DNA of 64,000 nt from Halomonas shengliensis (GTDB taxonomy: Bacteria > Pseudomonadota > Gammaproteobacteria > Pseudomonadales > Halomonadaceae): positions 372,001 through 436,000 of the forward strand of contig NZ_FNIV01000001.1 in NCBI RefSeq assembly GCF_900104135.1. Reading direction: 5' to 3'. Shown here piece by piece: positions 52,567 through 59,967 of the stretch. Position numbers and translations under genes: made by a program. The notes under the pieces were generated by a model. That model ran no database searches. It was given only the letters and a program-made list of their open reading frames with translations, and was not told the origin of the DNA. Position 1 is the first letter of the stretch. Each line of letters begins with the position of its first letter.

Positions 52567-53685
52567 ATGCCGAATCCTTCGCTTCTCACCCCGCTCAGGC
52601 TCGGCAGCCTGACCCTGCCCAACCGCGTGATCATGGCGCCCCTGACCCGGGCACGCACCCCGGACAGCGTGCCCGGCACGCTGCAGCAGGCCTACTACGG
52701 CCAGCGCGCCGGCGCCGGCCTGATCATCAGCGAGGCCACCAACATCTCGCCCACCGCCCGCGGCTACGTCTACACCCCGGGCATCTGGACCGATGCGCAG
52801 GAGGCCGGCTGGCGCGACGTGGTCGAGGCCGTGCATGCCAAGGGCGGGCGCATCGCCCTGCAGCTGTGGCACGTCGGCCGCGTCTCCCACGAGATGGTGC
52901 AGCCCGATGGCCAGCAGCCCGTGGCCCCCAGCGCCCTGAAGGGCGAGGGCGCCCAGTGCTTCGTCGAGTTCGAGGACGGCAGCGCCGGCCAGCACCCCAC
53001 CAGCACGCCACGGGCGCTTGAGACCGACGAGATCCCCGGCATCGTTGAGGACTACCGCCAGGCCGCGCAGCGCGCCAAGCGTGCCGGCTTCGACATGGTC
53101 GAGGTCCACGCCGCCAACGCCTACCTGCTCAACCAGTTCCTCGCCACCGGCACCAACCGGCGCACCGACCAGTACGGCGGCTCCATCGAGAACCGTGCGC
53201 GCTTCCCGCTGGAGGTGGTCGACGCCGTGGCCGAGGTGTTCGGGCCCGAGCGGGTCGGCATCCGCCTGACCCCCTTCATCGAGCTGTTCGGCCTCACCGA
53301 CGAGGAGCCCGAGGCGATGGCCCTCTACCTGGCCGACGAGCTCAACCGCCGCGGCCTGGCCTACCTCCACTTCAACGAGCCCAACTGGGCCGGTGGTGAC
53401 ATCACCTTCCCCGAGGGCTTCCGCGAGCAGATGCGCGAGCGCTTCAAGGGCGGGCTGATCTACTGCGGCAACTACGATGCGAAAAGCGCCCAGGCTCGCC
53501 TCGACGAGGACAGCGCCGACGCCATCGCCTTCGGCCGCCCCTTCATCGCCAACCCCGACCTGCCCGAGCGCTTCCGGGTGGGCGCCGCGCTCAACGAGCC
53601 GGACCACGCCACCTTCTACGGCGGCGCCGCGACGGGCTACACCGACTACCCCTTCCTCGATAATGGCCACGACCGCCTCGGCTGA
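52567..53685 (+). CDS. nemA: old-yellow-enzyme family reductase (N-ethylmaleimide reductase type)
   Basis: A 372-residue FMN enzyme that reduces activated C=C bonds, nitro compounds or maleimides with NADPH or NADH. LTPLRLGSLTLPNRVIMAPLTRAR starts the barrel; the substrate-binding pair is in VEVHAANAYLLNQFL, normal His/Asn of the NemA branch, and RRTDQYGGSIENRARF gives the proton donor Tyr. The ATG at 52567 has GAGGAGG just upstream. It is divergent from argE. A strong hairpin follows. Confidence 0.88.
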   Translation: MPNPSLLTPLRLGSLTLPNRVIMAPLTRARTPDSVPGTLQQAYYGQRAGAGLIISEATNISPTARGYVYTPGIWTDAQEAGWRDVVEAVHAKGGRIALQLWHVGRVSHEMVQPDGQQPVAPSALKGEGAQCFVEFEDGSAGQHPTSTPRALETDEIPGIVEDYRQAAQRAKRAGFDMVEVHAANAYLLNQFLATGTNRRTDQYGGSIENRARFPLEVVDAVAEVFGPERVGIRLTPFIELFGLTDEEPEAMALYLADELNRRGLAYLHFNEPNWAGGDITFPEGFREQMRERFKGGLIYCGNYDAKSAQARLDEDSADAIAFGRPFIANPDLPERFRVGAALNEPDHATFYGGAATGYTDYPFLDNGHDRLG

Positions 53686-53708
53686 GGCGATGCCAGCCAG
53701 CCGCTGAA

Positions 53709-53744
53709 CGCCACAAGCCCGGCCATCGAGCCGGGCTTGTGGCG
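53709..53744 (+). terminator. hairpin after the old-yellow-enzyme gene
   Basis: A perfect 15-bp stem (53709-53723 with 53730-53744) with a 6-base loop lies 23 bases after the stop. No T-tract follows, but the stem is long enough to protect the 3' end or stop transcription. Confidence 0.7.
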
Positions 53745-53884
53745 TGATGGGGCGTCGCCATCGCCGATTGGCGGCGCTGGTGGGCGCGGCGTAGCATTCA
53801 TCAAACACATCGCCAAGGGCCGCTATCCGGGGCTGTCGGCGCTAGACCCAAGCAGGAACAGGCCGGGGAGTTGGGGAGCAGGAC

Positions 53885-54910
53885 ATGAACACCAATAGCC
53901 AGACACCCATCGTCATCTATCAGGAGGCCGATCAGCAGGTCGAGGTGCGGCTGGACGTGGAGCAAGACACCGTCTGGCTGACGCAGCGGCAGATGTCGGA
54001 GCTATTCGGCAAGGATGTCCGCACCGTTAATGAGCACCTGCTGAACGTCTATTCCGAAGATGAGCTGGAGCGTGATTCAACTATCCGGAAATTCCGGATA
54101 GTTCGGCAGGAGGGCGCACGGAAGGTCACACGGAGCATTGAACACTACAATTTGGATGTGATCATTTCGGTGGGGTATCGGGTCAAGTCTCCCCAAGGCA
54201 CTCGCTTCCGCCAGTGGGCCACCCGGGTGTTGCGCGAGCATCTTACCCAAGGCTGGACCCTGAACCGCCAGCGCTTCGAGGAAAACGCCCGCGAGCTGGA
54301 AGCCGCCATGGCCCTGGTGCGCAAGACCGCCGGCAGCCCGGCGCTGGATGCCGCCAGCGGACGGGGCTTCGTCGATATCGTCACCCGCTATGCCCAGACC
54401 TTCCTGCTGCTGCAGCGCTACGACGAGGGCCTACTCACCGAACCCCGCGCCGAGGCCGGCGGCCGGCTGCCGACCCTGGAAGAGGCTCGCGCGGCGCTAG
54501 CGTCGCTCAAGGCCGAGCTGATCGCCAAGGGCGAGGCCACAGACCTGTTCGCCCGGGAGCGCGGCGACGGCCTCGAGGCGCTGCTCGGCAATCTCGACCA
54601 GACGATCTTCGGCGAGCCGGCCTATCCCTCGGTGGAGGCCAAGGCCGCGCACCTGCTCTACTTCGTGGTCAAGAACCACCCCTTCGCCGATGGCAACAAG
54701 CGCAGCGCGGCCTATCTGTTTGTCGACTTCCTCTACCGCAACGAACGCCTGCTCGATGCCCACGGCGCGGTGGTGGTCAACGACGTGGGCCTCGCCGCCC
54801 TGACGCTGCTGATCGCCGAGTCCGACCCGGCCAACAAGGAGACGATGGTCCGGCTGATCATGAACATGCTCGCCATCCCTGAAGCTCGAGTTTCCGGAGA
54901 GTCTGTATGA
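53885..54910 (+). CDS. RhuM-Fic fusion protein (virulence RhuM/Fic-DOC family)
   Basis: A 341-residue protein. Residues 1-120 are a RhuM domain (TVWLTQRQMSELFGKDVRTVNEHL, STIRKFRIV, NLDVIISVGYRV), a putative DNA-binding module. Residues about 195-335 are a Fic/Doc domain with the complete active loop HPFADGNKRS at 265-274, so nucleotide transfer to a target protein is possible. The N-terminal coding part is visibly less GC-rich than the rest and contains a perfect 25-bp palindrome, suggesting acquired DNA. No antitoxin is adjacent. It overlaps phzF by ATGA. Confidence 0.85.
   Translation: MNTNSQTPIVIYQEADQQVEVRLDVEQDTVWLTQRQMSELFGKDVRTVNEHLLNVYSEDELERDSTIRKFRIVRQEGARKVTRSIEHYNLDVIISVGYRVKSPQGTRFRQWATRVLREHLTQGWTLNRQRFEENARELEAAMALVRKTAGSPALDAASGRGFVDIVTRYAQTFLLLQRYDEGLLTEPRAEAGGRLPTLEEARAALASLKAELIAKGEATDLFARERGDGLEALLGNLDQTIFGEPAYPSVEAKAAHLLYFVVKNHPFADGNKRSAAYLFVDFLYRNERLLDAHGAVVVNDVGLAALTLLIAESDPANKETMVRLIMNMLAIPEARVSGESV
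54079..54103. repeat. perfect 25-bp palindrome inside the rhuM-fic coding sequence
   Basis: Arms AACTATCCGGAA and TTCCGGATAGTT flank a single A. The palindrome encodes residues 65-73, STIRKFRIV, and is AT-richer than the local DNA. A 12-bp perfect arm within a coding frame is far beyond chance. It could be an internal operator, perhaps bound by the RhuM domain itself, or a recognition site for an unknown factor. Confidence 0.85.
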
Positions 54911-55803
54911 CCGAGTATTTCCTGCTCGATGTCTTCACCGACCGGGCCTTTGCCGGCAATCCGCTGGCGGTTTTCCCCTACGCCGAGGGCCTCGCCTCTG
55001 GCACGATGCAGGCCATCGCCAACGAGCTGAACCTCTCCGAGACGGTATTCGTCGGCGAGGCAACCGAACAGCATCGCTACCCCATCCGCATCTTCACGCC
55101 CACACAGGAACTCCCCTTCGCGGGCCATCCGACGGTAGGTACCGCCCACCTGCTGGTGGCGCTGGACATGGCCGAGCGAGAGTGTCCGCTGGTTCTCGAG
55201 GCTGGCGTCGGCCCTATCGTCGTTGAGTTCGACAACCAACTGGCTCGCTTTACCACGGCCGCGTCGTTCAGCCGCCTGCCGAGCTCCTTGAATCGGACCG
55301 CTGCGGCCGAGCTGCTGGGCCTGGGGGCACACCAAGTCCTGAGCGAGCCGGTGCTCGCCTCCTGCGGGCTGCCCTATCATCTGGTCGAGCTCGCGTCGGT
55401 AGAGGCCCTCGAGCGGGCACGGCCATCGCCAGGCCCCTGGGCGGACTGGGTCTCACCCAGTGGCCAGGATCAGATCTATCTCTACGTGCTTGGCAACCAG
55501 GGTGGGGCAACACGGGGTGTGAGAACCCGGATGTTTTCCACCCCGGGTGGCGTGCGCGAAGATCCTGCTACCGGCAGTGCGGCAGCGGCCCTGGCAGGGC
55601 ATCTGGCACAGAACAGCGGAGTCGGTCGATGGCGTTGGCAGATCGAGCAGGGGGTCGAGATGGGGCGCCCAAGCCGCATCCTTGCCGAGGCCGAGCGCAC
55701 CGAACACGATCTTTCGGTTCGCATCGCGGGAGAGGCCGTGATCGTGGGAAGCGGGACGCTGCACCTGCCAAGTGGGCTGTCGGTTTCCCGGGAGGCCCTA
55801 TGA
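54907..55803 (+). CDS. PhzF-family isomerase/epimerase-like protein
   Basis: A 298-residue protein with the two-lobed PhzF (diaminopimelate-epimerase-like) fold. The family start FLLDVFTDRAFAGNPLAVFP, the acid residue in LNLSETVFVG, FTPTQELPFAGHPTVGTAHLL and EDPATGSAAAALAGHLA are all present. PhzF enzymes move double bonds or isomerise small acids; most members have no known substrate. It overlaps the Fic gene in front and a membrane-protein gene behind, each by ATGA. Confidence 0.92.
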   Translation: MTEYFLLDVFTDRAFAGNPLAVFPYAEGLASGTMQAIANELNLSETVFVGEATEQHRYPIRIFTPTQELPFAGHPTVGTAHLLVALDMAERECPLVLEAGVGPIVVEFDNQLARFTTAASFSRLPSSLNRTAAAELLGLGAHQVLSEPVLASCGLPYHLVELASVEALERARPSPGPWADWVSPSGQDQIYLYVLGNQGGATRGVRTRMFSTPGGVREDPATGSAAAALAGHLAQNSGVGRWRWQIEQGVEMGRPSRILAEAERTEHDLSVRIAGEAVIVGSGTLHLPSGLSVSREAL

Positions 55804-56264
55804 ATCCCTTCTCCATCCTGCTGATCCGCCTGCTGGGGCTCTACCTCTTCCTGAAGACGCTGTTCTCGGTGGTGCCGGCGCTGGCGCTGCTGGGGCCCAA
55901 TGCCGCCGAGCCCGGCATCGGGAAGTTGCTGCTGATCTATGCGGCGACCGTTGGCGTGCCGATGCTCGGCGGGGTGCTGCTGTGGGGCTTCGCCGGGCGG
56001 CTGGCGGAGAGGCTGCATGGCGGGGTCGAGGCCGACGACGGCGCGCGCATCACGGACGAGGACCTGGTGCGGGCTGGCACCTTCCTGATCGGCGTGTACC
56101 TGGTGGTGCGTCACGTCGGCATGCTGCTGGCGGCCTACACGGGCGCCGGCGCCATCGCCTACGACGCCCTCTTCGTGGTGGTGGCGGGCCTCGGCATGAT
56201 GCTCGGCGGCGGTGGCATCACGGCGCTCTACCGCAGAATCAAGTATCTGGGGCTGGACCGGTAG
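55800..56264 (+). CDS. small four-helix membrane protein of unknown function
   Basis: A 154-residue protein with four predicted membrane helices, at about 4-31, 43-65, 92-112 and 117-137, and a short cytoplasmic end YRRIKYLGLDR. A polar loop DDGARITDEDLVR lies between helices two and three. I do not recognise a family. It begins within the phzF stop (ATGA), so it is made from the same message as RhuM-Fic and PhzF. It may be an immunity or anchoring partner, but that is only positional. Confidence 0.7.
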   Translation: MNPFSILLIRLLGLYLFLKTLFSVVPALALLGPNAAEPGIGKLLLIYAATVGVPMLGGVLLWGFAGRLAERLHGGVEADDGARITDEDLVRAGTFLIGVYLVVRHVGMLLAAYTGAGAIAYDALFVVVAGLGMMLGGGGITALYRRIKYLGLDR

Positions 56265-56268
56265 GCGC

Positions 56269-56856
56269 CTACCGTCCCTCTTCGCCGAAGGTATGCACCT
56301 CGCGGAACCAGTCGTCGATCTCCTTCTGGCTCATCCCCTCCACGCCGCCGATCAGCGTCTCGCGTATCGGTGAAAAGCCGACGAAGCCGAGGACGTTGCG
56401 CTCCAGCGACTTGAGGCTGTGGGCGCGGTAGAGGTGGCGGTAGATGGCCGCCGGCATGCCCATGGTCACGATGACCCGTGCCGAGCGACCGGTCAGCCCC
56501 TTCTTGCCCAGGGGGTTGTCCTCCTCGTACTCGAAGGCGAAGCCCGGGCGCAGCACCTGTTCCAGGAAACCCTTGACCATGGCCGGCATGTCGCCAAGCC
56601 ACAGGGGGAAGATGAGCACCAGGTGCTGGCACCAGCCGATGGCCTCCTGGGCCTCGGCCAGGCTGTCGGGGAGGGGCGAATGCTCCCACTCCTTCTGGCT
56701 GCGAATCAGGGGGAACTCGAGGCTGGCCAGGTCGATCTGGCGGATCTCGTGGCCCTTCTGCTCCGCGCCGGCGCGGTAGTGGTCGGCCAGGGCGTGGCAG
56801 AGGTGGGTTTCGCTGCGGTCGGGGTGACCCTGCAGGATCAAGATTCGCTGGTGCAT
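56269..56856 (-). CDS. NAD(P)H:quinone oxidoreductase, flavodoxin-like (KefF/MdaB group)
   Basis: A 195-residue flavoprotein. ILILQGHPDRSETHLCHALA is the FMN/FAD phosphate loop and HLVLIFPLWLGDMPAMVKGFLEQVL is the second flavin loop, both typical of two-electron quinone reductases of the DT-diaphorase group. It would protect against quinones or electrophiles. An Anr/Fnr-type box centred near -41 from its predicted start of transcription suggests oxygen-controlled expression. It is convergent with the small membrane protein gene, 4 bases apart. Confidence 0.87.
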   Translation of the reverse strand: MHQRILILQGHPDRSETHLCHALADHYRAGAEQKGHEIRQIDLASLEFPLIRSQKEWEHSPLPDSLAEAQEAIGWCQHLVLIFPLWLGDMPAMVKGFLEQVLRPGFAFEYEEDNPLGKKGLTGRSARVIVTMGMPAAIYRHLYRAHSLKSLERNVLGFVGFSPIRETLIGGVEGMSQKEIDDWFREVHTFGEEGR

Positions 56857-56894
56857 GACGACGACCTCTCAGTGAGGTAGGGGGCTTCACCCTC

Positions 56895-56935
56895 AGCGTA
56901 GTCGTCCGGCCGGTGATCACCTTGACCGATATCAA
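56895..56935 (-). promoter_or_regulatory. Anr/Fnr-dependent class II promoter candidate for the quinone reductase
   Basis: The box TTGACCGATATCAA (plus strand 56922-56935; the site is nearly symmetric) matches TTGAT-N4-ATCAA at 9 of 10 positions. On the minus strand TACGCT at 56900-56895 is a fair -10 element, which puts the transcription start near 56888 and the box centre at about -41, exactly the class II Fnr position. A GGTGATCACC palindrome lies between (56912-56921). Confidence 0.65.
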
Positions 56936-56985
56936 GCCATGGGCAGTGCGGGCACTGCGGCCGTGTCCGCTGGTTGCCGGATGAA

Positions 56986-57303
56986 TCAGATGCCGGTGAT
57001 CAGGAAGTCGACGGCGGCCATGATCCGATCGCGATAGTCACCAAGGTCATGAACGGGTGCACCGAGTCGCTTCCTTTCGATGCCGGCAAGCTCCTGCGTC
57101 ATGGCGATGTAACGCTCTTCGTCGATCTCGATGACGGGATTCAAGTAGGTCATGCGCACGCTCTCGGCTTGCGCGACAGGACAGAGAGGCACGACCACGG
57201 TGGTGCGGAGCTCTTCGAGCAGGTCGCACTGGATATCAAGCAGGTAGGGGTAGCGATGCCGCGAGGCTGGATTCCGGTTTTCGTAGGCGTTGAATTGGGC
57301 CAT
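56986..57303 (-). CDS. ccdB: CcdB-type gyrase toxin
   Basis: A 105-residue protein matching CcdB throughout: QFNAYENRN, YPYLLDIQCDLLEELRTTVVVPL, LNPVIEIDEERYIAMTQELAGI and the C-terminal DRIMAAVDFLITGI, whose last residues contact gyrase in the F-plasmid toxin. CcdB traps DNA gyrase on DNA. It is preceded by ccdA with a 1-base overlap, so the pair is co-made. The C-terminus ends Gly-Ile as in active CcdB proteins. Confidence 0.93.
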   Translation of the reverse strand: MAQFNAYENRNPASRHRYPYLLDIQCDLLEELRTTVVVPLCPVAQAESVRMTYLNPVIEIDEERYIAMTQELAGIERKRLGAPVHDLGDYRDRIMAAVDFLITGI

Positions 57304-57548
57304 CAGAACTGCCGCTCGTCATCACCGAAGGTGCCGTTCTCTTCGACGAACTGGTTGTAGGCCCGAATGGCATCGCTGTTTTCCCGTTGCCATTTGTCGC
57401 GTTGCTCTGCACGTACCTTTTCCGTCAGCGCGCTCTCGAAGGTGGCTGAGAGGTTGATCCCCAGGTGCCTTGCGAGTTGGAGCAGGTCGCTGTTGATGCT
57501 GACGTTGGTGGCCTTCTTGGGTGCCGTGACATCGAAGAGTGGCGACAT
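57303..57548 (-). CDS. ccdA: CcdA-type antitoxin
   Basis: An 81-residue antitoxin. The N-terminus (KKATNVSINSDLLQLARHLGINLS) is the ribbon-helix-helix DNA-binding part, and the C-terminus (WQRENSDAIRAYNQFVEENGTFGDDERQF) is the disordered segment that wraps CcdB. The ATG at 57548 gives the normal length. It heads the ccdAB operon and is expected to repress it together with CcdB. Confidence 0.93.
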   Translation of the reverse strand: MSPLFDVTAPKKATNVSINSDLLQLARHLGINLSATFESALTEKVRAEQRDKWQRENSDAIRAYNQFVEENGTFGDDERQF

Positions 57549-57582
57549 GGTGCGATCTCTCGTCGAGATAGGCGATGCGTAT

Positions 57583-57611
57583 AGCGTATGCGCATCATGG
57601 TTGGGTGGCAA
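57583..57611 (-). promoter_or_regulatory. ccdAB promoter
   Basis: On the minus strand TTGCCA (57611-57606) and TACGCT (57588-57583) are separated by exactly 17 bases. The -10 region overlaps GCGTAT-A-GCGTAT, a direct repeat at 57577-57589, and ATGCGCAT at 57588-57595, fitting an operator for autorepression by the CcdA-CcdB complex. Confidence 0.6.
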
Positions 57612-57643
57612 GGCATGCTCTGCGTGGCGGACTGCCCGGGCAT

Positions 57644-58507
57644 TCACTCCCGCTCATCCCGCGTCGCGCGCAGCAGCACCCGGTCCATGCCGCGGGTACT
57701 CAGTACCCGCCTGAAGGCGGCGAAGAGGTGGGTCGGCAGGGTCACCGCGTAGCGAGGCCTGGGACGCGGGTGCTCCAGGGCGTGGATCAGCTTGGCCACC
57801 ACCGCCTCGGGACCCAGGGTGAAGGCACCCTTGCCGTCCTGGCTGGCCAGGCGTGCCTCCACCTTGCGATAGGTCTCGGCATGGGCGCTGTGCCGGGTAT
57901 CGATGTTGGCGCGAAAGGCGCGGTGGGCGTTCTCGCGAAAGCGGCTGGCGATGGGGCCGGGCTGGATCAGACTGACCTGGATACCGCTGCCGATGAGCTC
58001 CTGGCGCAGGGTGTCGCTGAGCCCCTCGAGGGCGAACTTGGAGCAGACATAGGCGCCGCGGTAGGGCAGGGCGGCGAAGCCCAGCACCGAGCTGTTGTGC
58101 ACGATGCGCCCATGCCCCTGGGCGCGCATCATCGGGAGCACACGAACGGTGAGCTCGTGGGTGCCGAGCAGGTTGGTCTCGAGCTGCTCTCTCAGCACCT
58201 CGCGGGAGAGGTCCTCCACCGCGCCGGGCTGGCCGTAGGCGCCGTTGTTGAACAGCGCCGTCAGTCGGCCGTCGGTGCGCTTCGCCACCTCGGCGACCGC
58301 CGCCTCGATGGAGGCGCTGCTGGCGAGGTCCAGGGGCAACGCCTCGAAACCCTCCTCGCACAGCCGGGCGACATCCTCGTCCCTGCGCGCCGTGGCGAAG
58401 ACCCGCCAGCCCCGCTCGGCCATGGCATGGGCCGCGGCATGGCCGATGCCGCTGGAGCAGCCGGTGATCAGCAGGCTGCGCGTGGTCTGTGGCGGGGCGG
58501 CTGGCAT
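57644..58507 (-). CDS. short-chain dehydrogenase/reductase
   Basis: A 287-residue classical SDR. The cofactor motif is TGCSSGIG, the NNG motif is FNNGAYG, and the catalytic residues are Ser in NSSVLG and Tyr/Lys in YVCSKFALEG. ATARRDED after strand two favours NADP. Substrate is unknown; SDRs of this subgroup act on ketones, steroids or lipids. It lies just upstream of ccdAB but has its own leader. Confidence 0.88.
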   Translation of the reverse strand: MPAAPPQTTRSLLITGCSSGIGHAAAHAMAERGWRVFATARRDEDVARLCEEGFEALPLDLASSASIEAAVAEVAKRTDGRLTALFNNGAYGQPGAVEDLSREVLREQLETNLLGTHELTVRVLPMMRAQGHGRIVHNSSVLGFAALPYRGAYVCSKFALEGLSDTLRQELIGSGIQVSLIQPGPIASRFRENAHRAFRANIDTRHSAHAETYRKVEARLASQDGKGAFTLGPEAVVAKLIHALEHPRPRPRYAVTLPTHLFAAFRRVLSTRGMDRVLLRATRDERE

Positions 58508-58653
58508 ATGGAGCTCCTTTCTCTGCCCAGGGGGCCGGGGTGAGGGCTTCGACCTTATGGCCCGGGCGCCCGTTGCGCAACGATGGGCCAGGGCAGTACC
58601 CGTCGCGAGGGGCGGGGTGCTAGGCTGCCGGTGGCGAGGAGGGGAGGCGAACC

Positions 58654-59967
58654 ATGAGCGAGCATGCCGGGCGCCGTTGGCGGTGGGGGGTGATAGCGGG
58701 GGCCGTGGTCTCGGGGCTGGTGCTGGCGGTCTGGCTGACGCTCTGGTGGCTCACGCCCGCACCGGTGACGGGGCGGCTGATCGAGTATCACCATGAGACC
58801 CCGATCGCCGGCGCCACCCTGACCCTGAGCCGCCACGGCTGGGGGCTGATCGGCCCGGAGCGCCAGCTGGTCTGGGACAAGCGCTACGCAACCACTACCA
58901 CCACCGATGTCGAGGGGCGCTTTCGGCTGCCTTTGCCCGGCCCGGAGTGGTTGCTCGGTAGCGGCGGCGGCCGGCTGGTGGCCCAGGCGCAGGGCTTCCA
59001 GCGCCTCGATGCCGGCTATGTGGCCCCCGGCGCGGACGTGACCCTGCAGACGGTGGCAGAGCGGGAGGAGCGCCTGCCCGGCGGGACCGCCTACCTGGGG
59101 TGGGACGAATCGGGCGAACCCTTCGGCTGGTCCTTCATCGACCACGCCCCGGTGCGTGACCCGGCCCGGGCCGACCTCTTTCCCGTCGACCTGGAGCGCG
59201 AGCCGTTGCGGGTCACCCTGGCCGCCGCCGAGGGGGGCGGGCTCCACTTCGTCTCGGCCGAGGCGCAGGGGATCGCCCGCCCGTCCTACGACTACCTGCT
59301 GCGCTATCGGGATGCCTCGCCCGAGCCGCCGGCGAACGCACGGCTGACGCTGGACGACACCCCCGGCACGCTGTTCCTGCGCACCGCCCGGGATCGCCAC
59401 GCCAAGCTCGCCTGGGCGCCCGGCGAGGCATTGGCGATGTCCGGCAGCGTGCCGGGGCTCGATGCCAGCAGCGAGCGGCTGCTGTCGCTGCGCTTCGTCT
59501 ATCGCCCCGGCCCGGGAAGCGAGCTGCCGTTCCAGCCGCCGCTGGTCCGCGTGGACCCGCTGCGCGCCTCGGTGCTGGCGCAGCTTCCCAGCCAGGGCGA
59601 GCCTTACCGGGGACCACGACGCTATCGGCTGCTGGTCACGGATGCCGAGGACCGGGAGCTGGAGCGACAGCGCTTCGCCCTTGCGCCGGGCGAGCCGCTG
59701 GACCTGGCGAGCTGCGCCGGGGAGGCGCCGCTGGCGTGGCGCTTCGAGGATGTGAGGCTGGACCATGACGACGAGGGGTTGCCACGCCTGCAGATGACGA
59801 TCCAGGGCCGGACCTTCGTCCACCACTCGGCCCCTCGGCTGGTCGGCACCGACCGGGATACCGTCTTCGCGGTGATGGCCTTCGATGCGGCCTATCGGCG
59901 CCATGATCTCGAGGTCAGGATCCGGGAGGTGAACGAGGCGTCAGCCGCGCTCGGCTGCGCCCCATGA
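58654..59967 (+). CDS. membrane-anchored protein with a carboxypeptidase-regulatory-like domain, function unknown
   Basis: A 437-residue protein with one N-terminal helix at about residues 12-34 and the rest outside the membrane. Residues about 37-110, PVTGRLIEYHHETPIAGATLTLSRHG to TTTTDVEGRFRLPLPG, look like a carboxypeptidase-regulatory (transthyretin-like) beta domain. The remainder is beta-rich without motifs that I recognise, with a single Cys pair (LASCAG and LGCAP). The last 27 bases overlap the convergent diguanylate cyclase gene. I cannot assign a function. Confidence 0.75.
   Translation: MSEHAGRRWRWGVIAGAVVSGLVLAVWLTLWWLTPAPVTGRLIEYHHETPIAGATLTLSRHGWGLIGPERQLVWDKRYATTTTTDVEGRFRLPLPGPEWLLGSGGGRLVAQAQGFQRLDAGYVAPGADVTLQTVAEREERLPGGTAYLGWDESGEPFGWSFIDHAPVRDPARADLFPVDLEREPLRVTLAAAEGGGLHFVSAEAQGIARPSYDYLLRYRDASPEPPANARLTLDDTPGTLFLRTARDRHAKLAWAPGEALAMSGSVPGLDASSERLLSLRFVYRPGPGSELPFQPPLVRVDPLRASVLAQLPSQGEPYRGPRRYRLLVTDAEDRELERQRFALAPGEPLDLASCAGEAPLAWRFEDVRLDHDDEGLPRLQMTIQGRTFVHHSAPRLVGTDRDTVFAVMAFDAAYRRHDLEVRIREVNEASAALGCAP

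Noticed and set aside
51205..53808. 867-residue minus-strand frame continuing upstream of argE
   Set aside because: The extension runs antisense to the old-yellow-enzyme gene; the ArgE start at 52359 explains the real gene.
53885..54910. Split of the RhuM-Fic gene into toxin and antitoxin
   Set aside because: It is one uninterrupted frame with both domains; no separate antitoxin frame was found.
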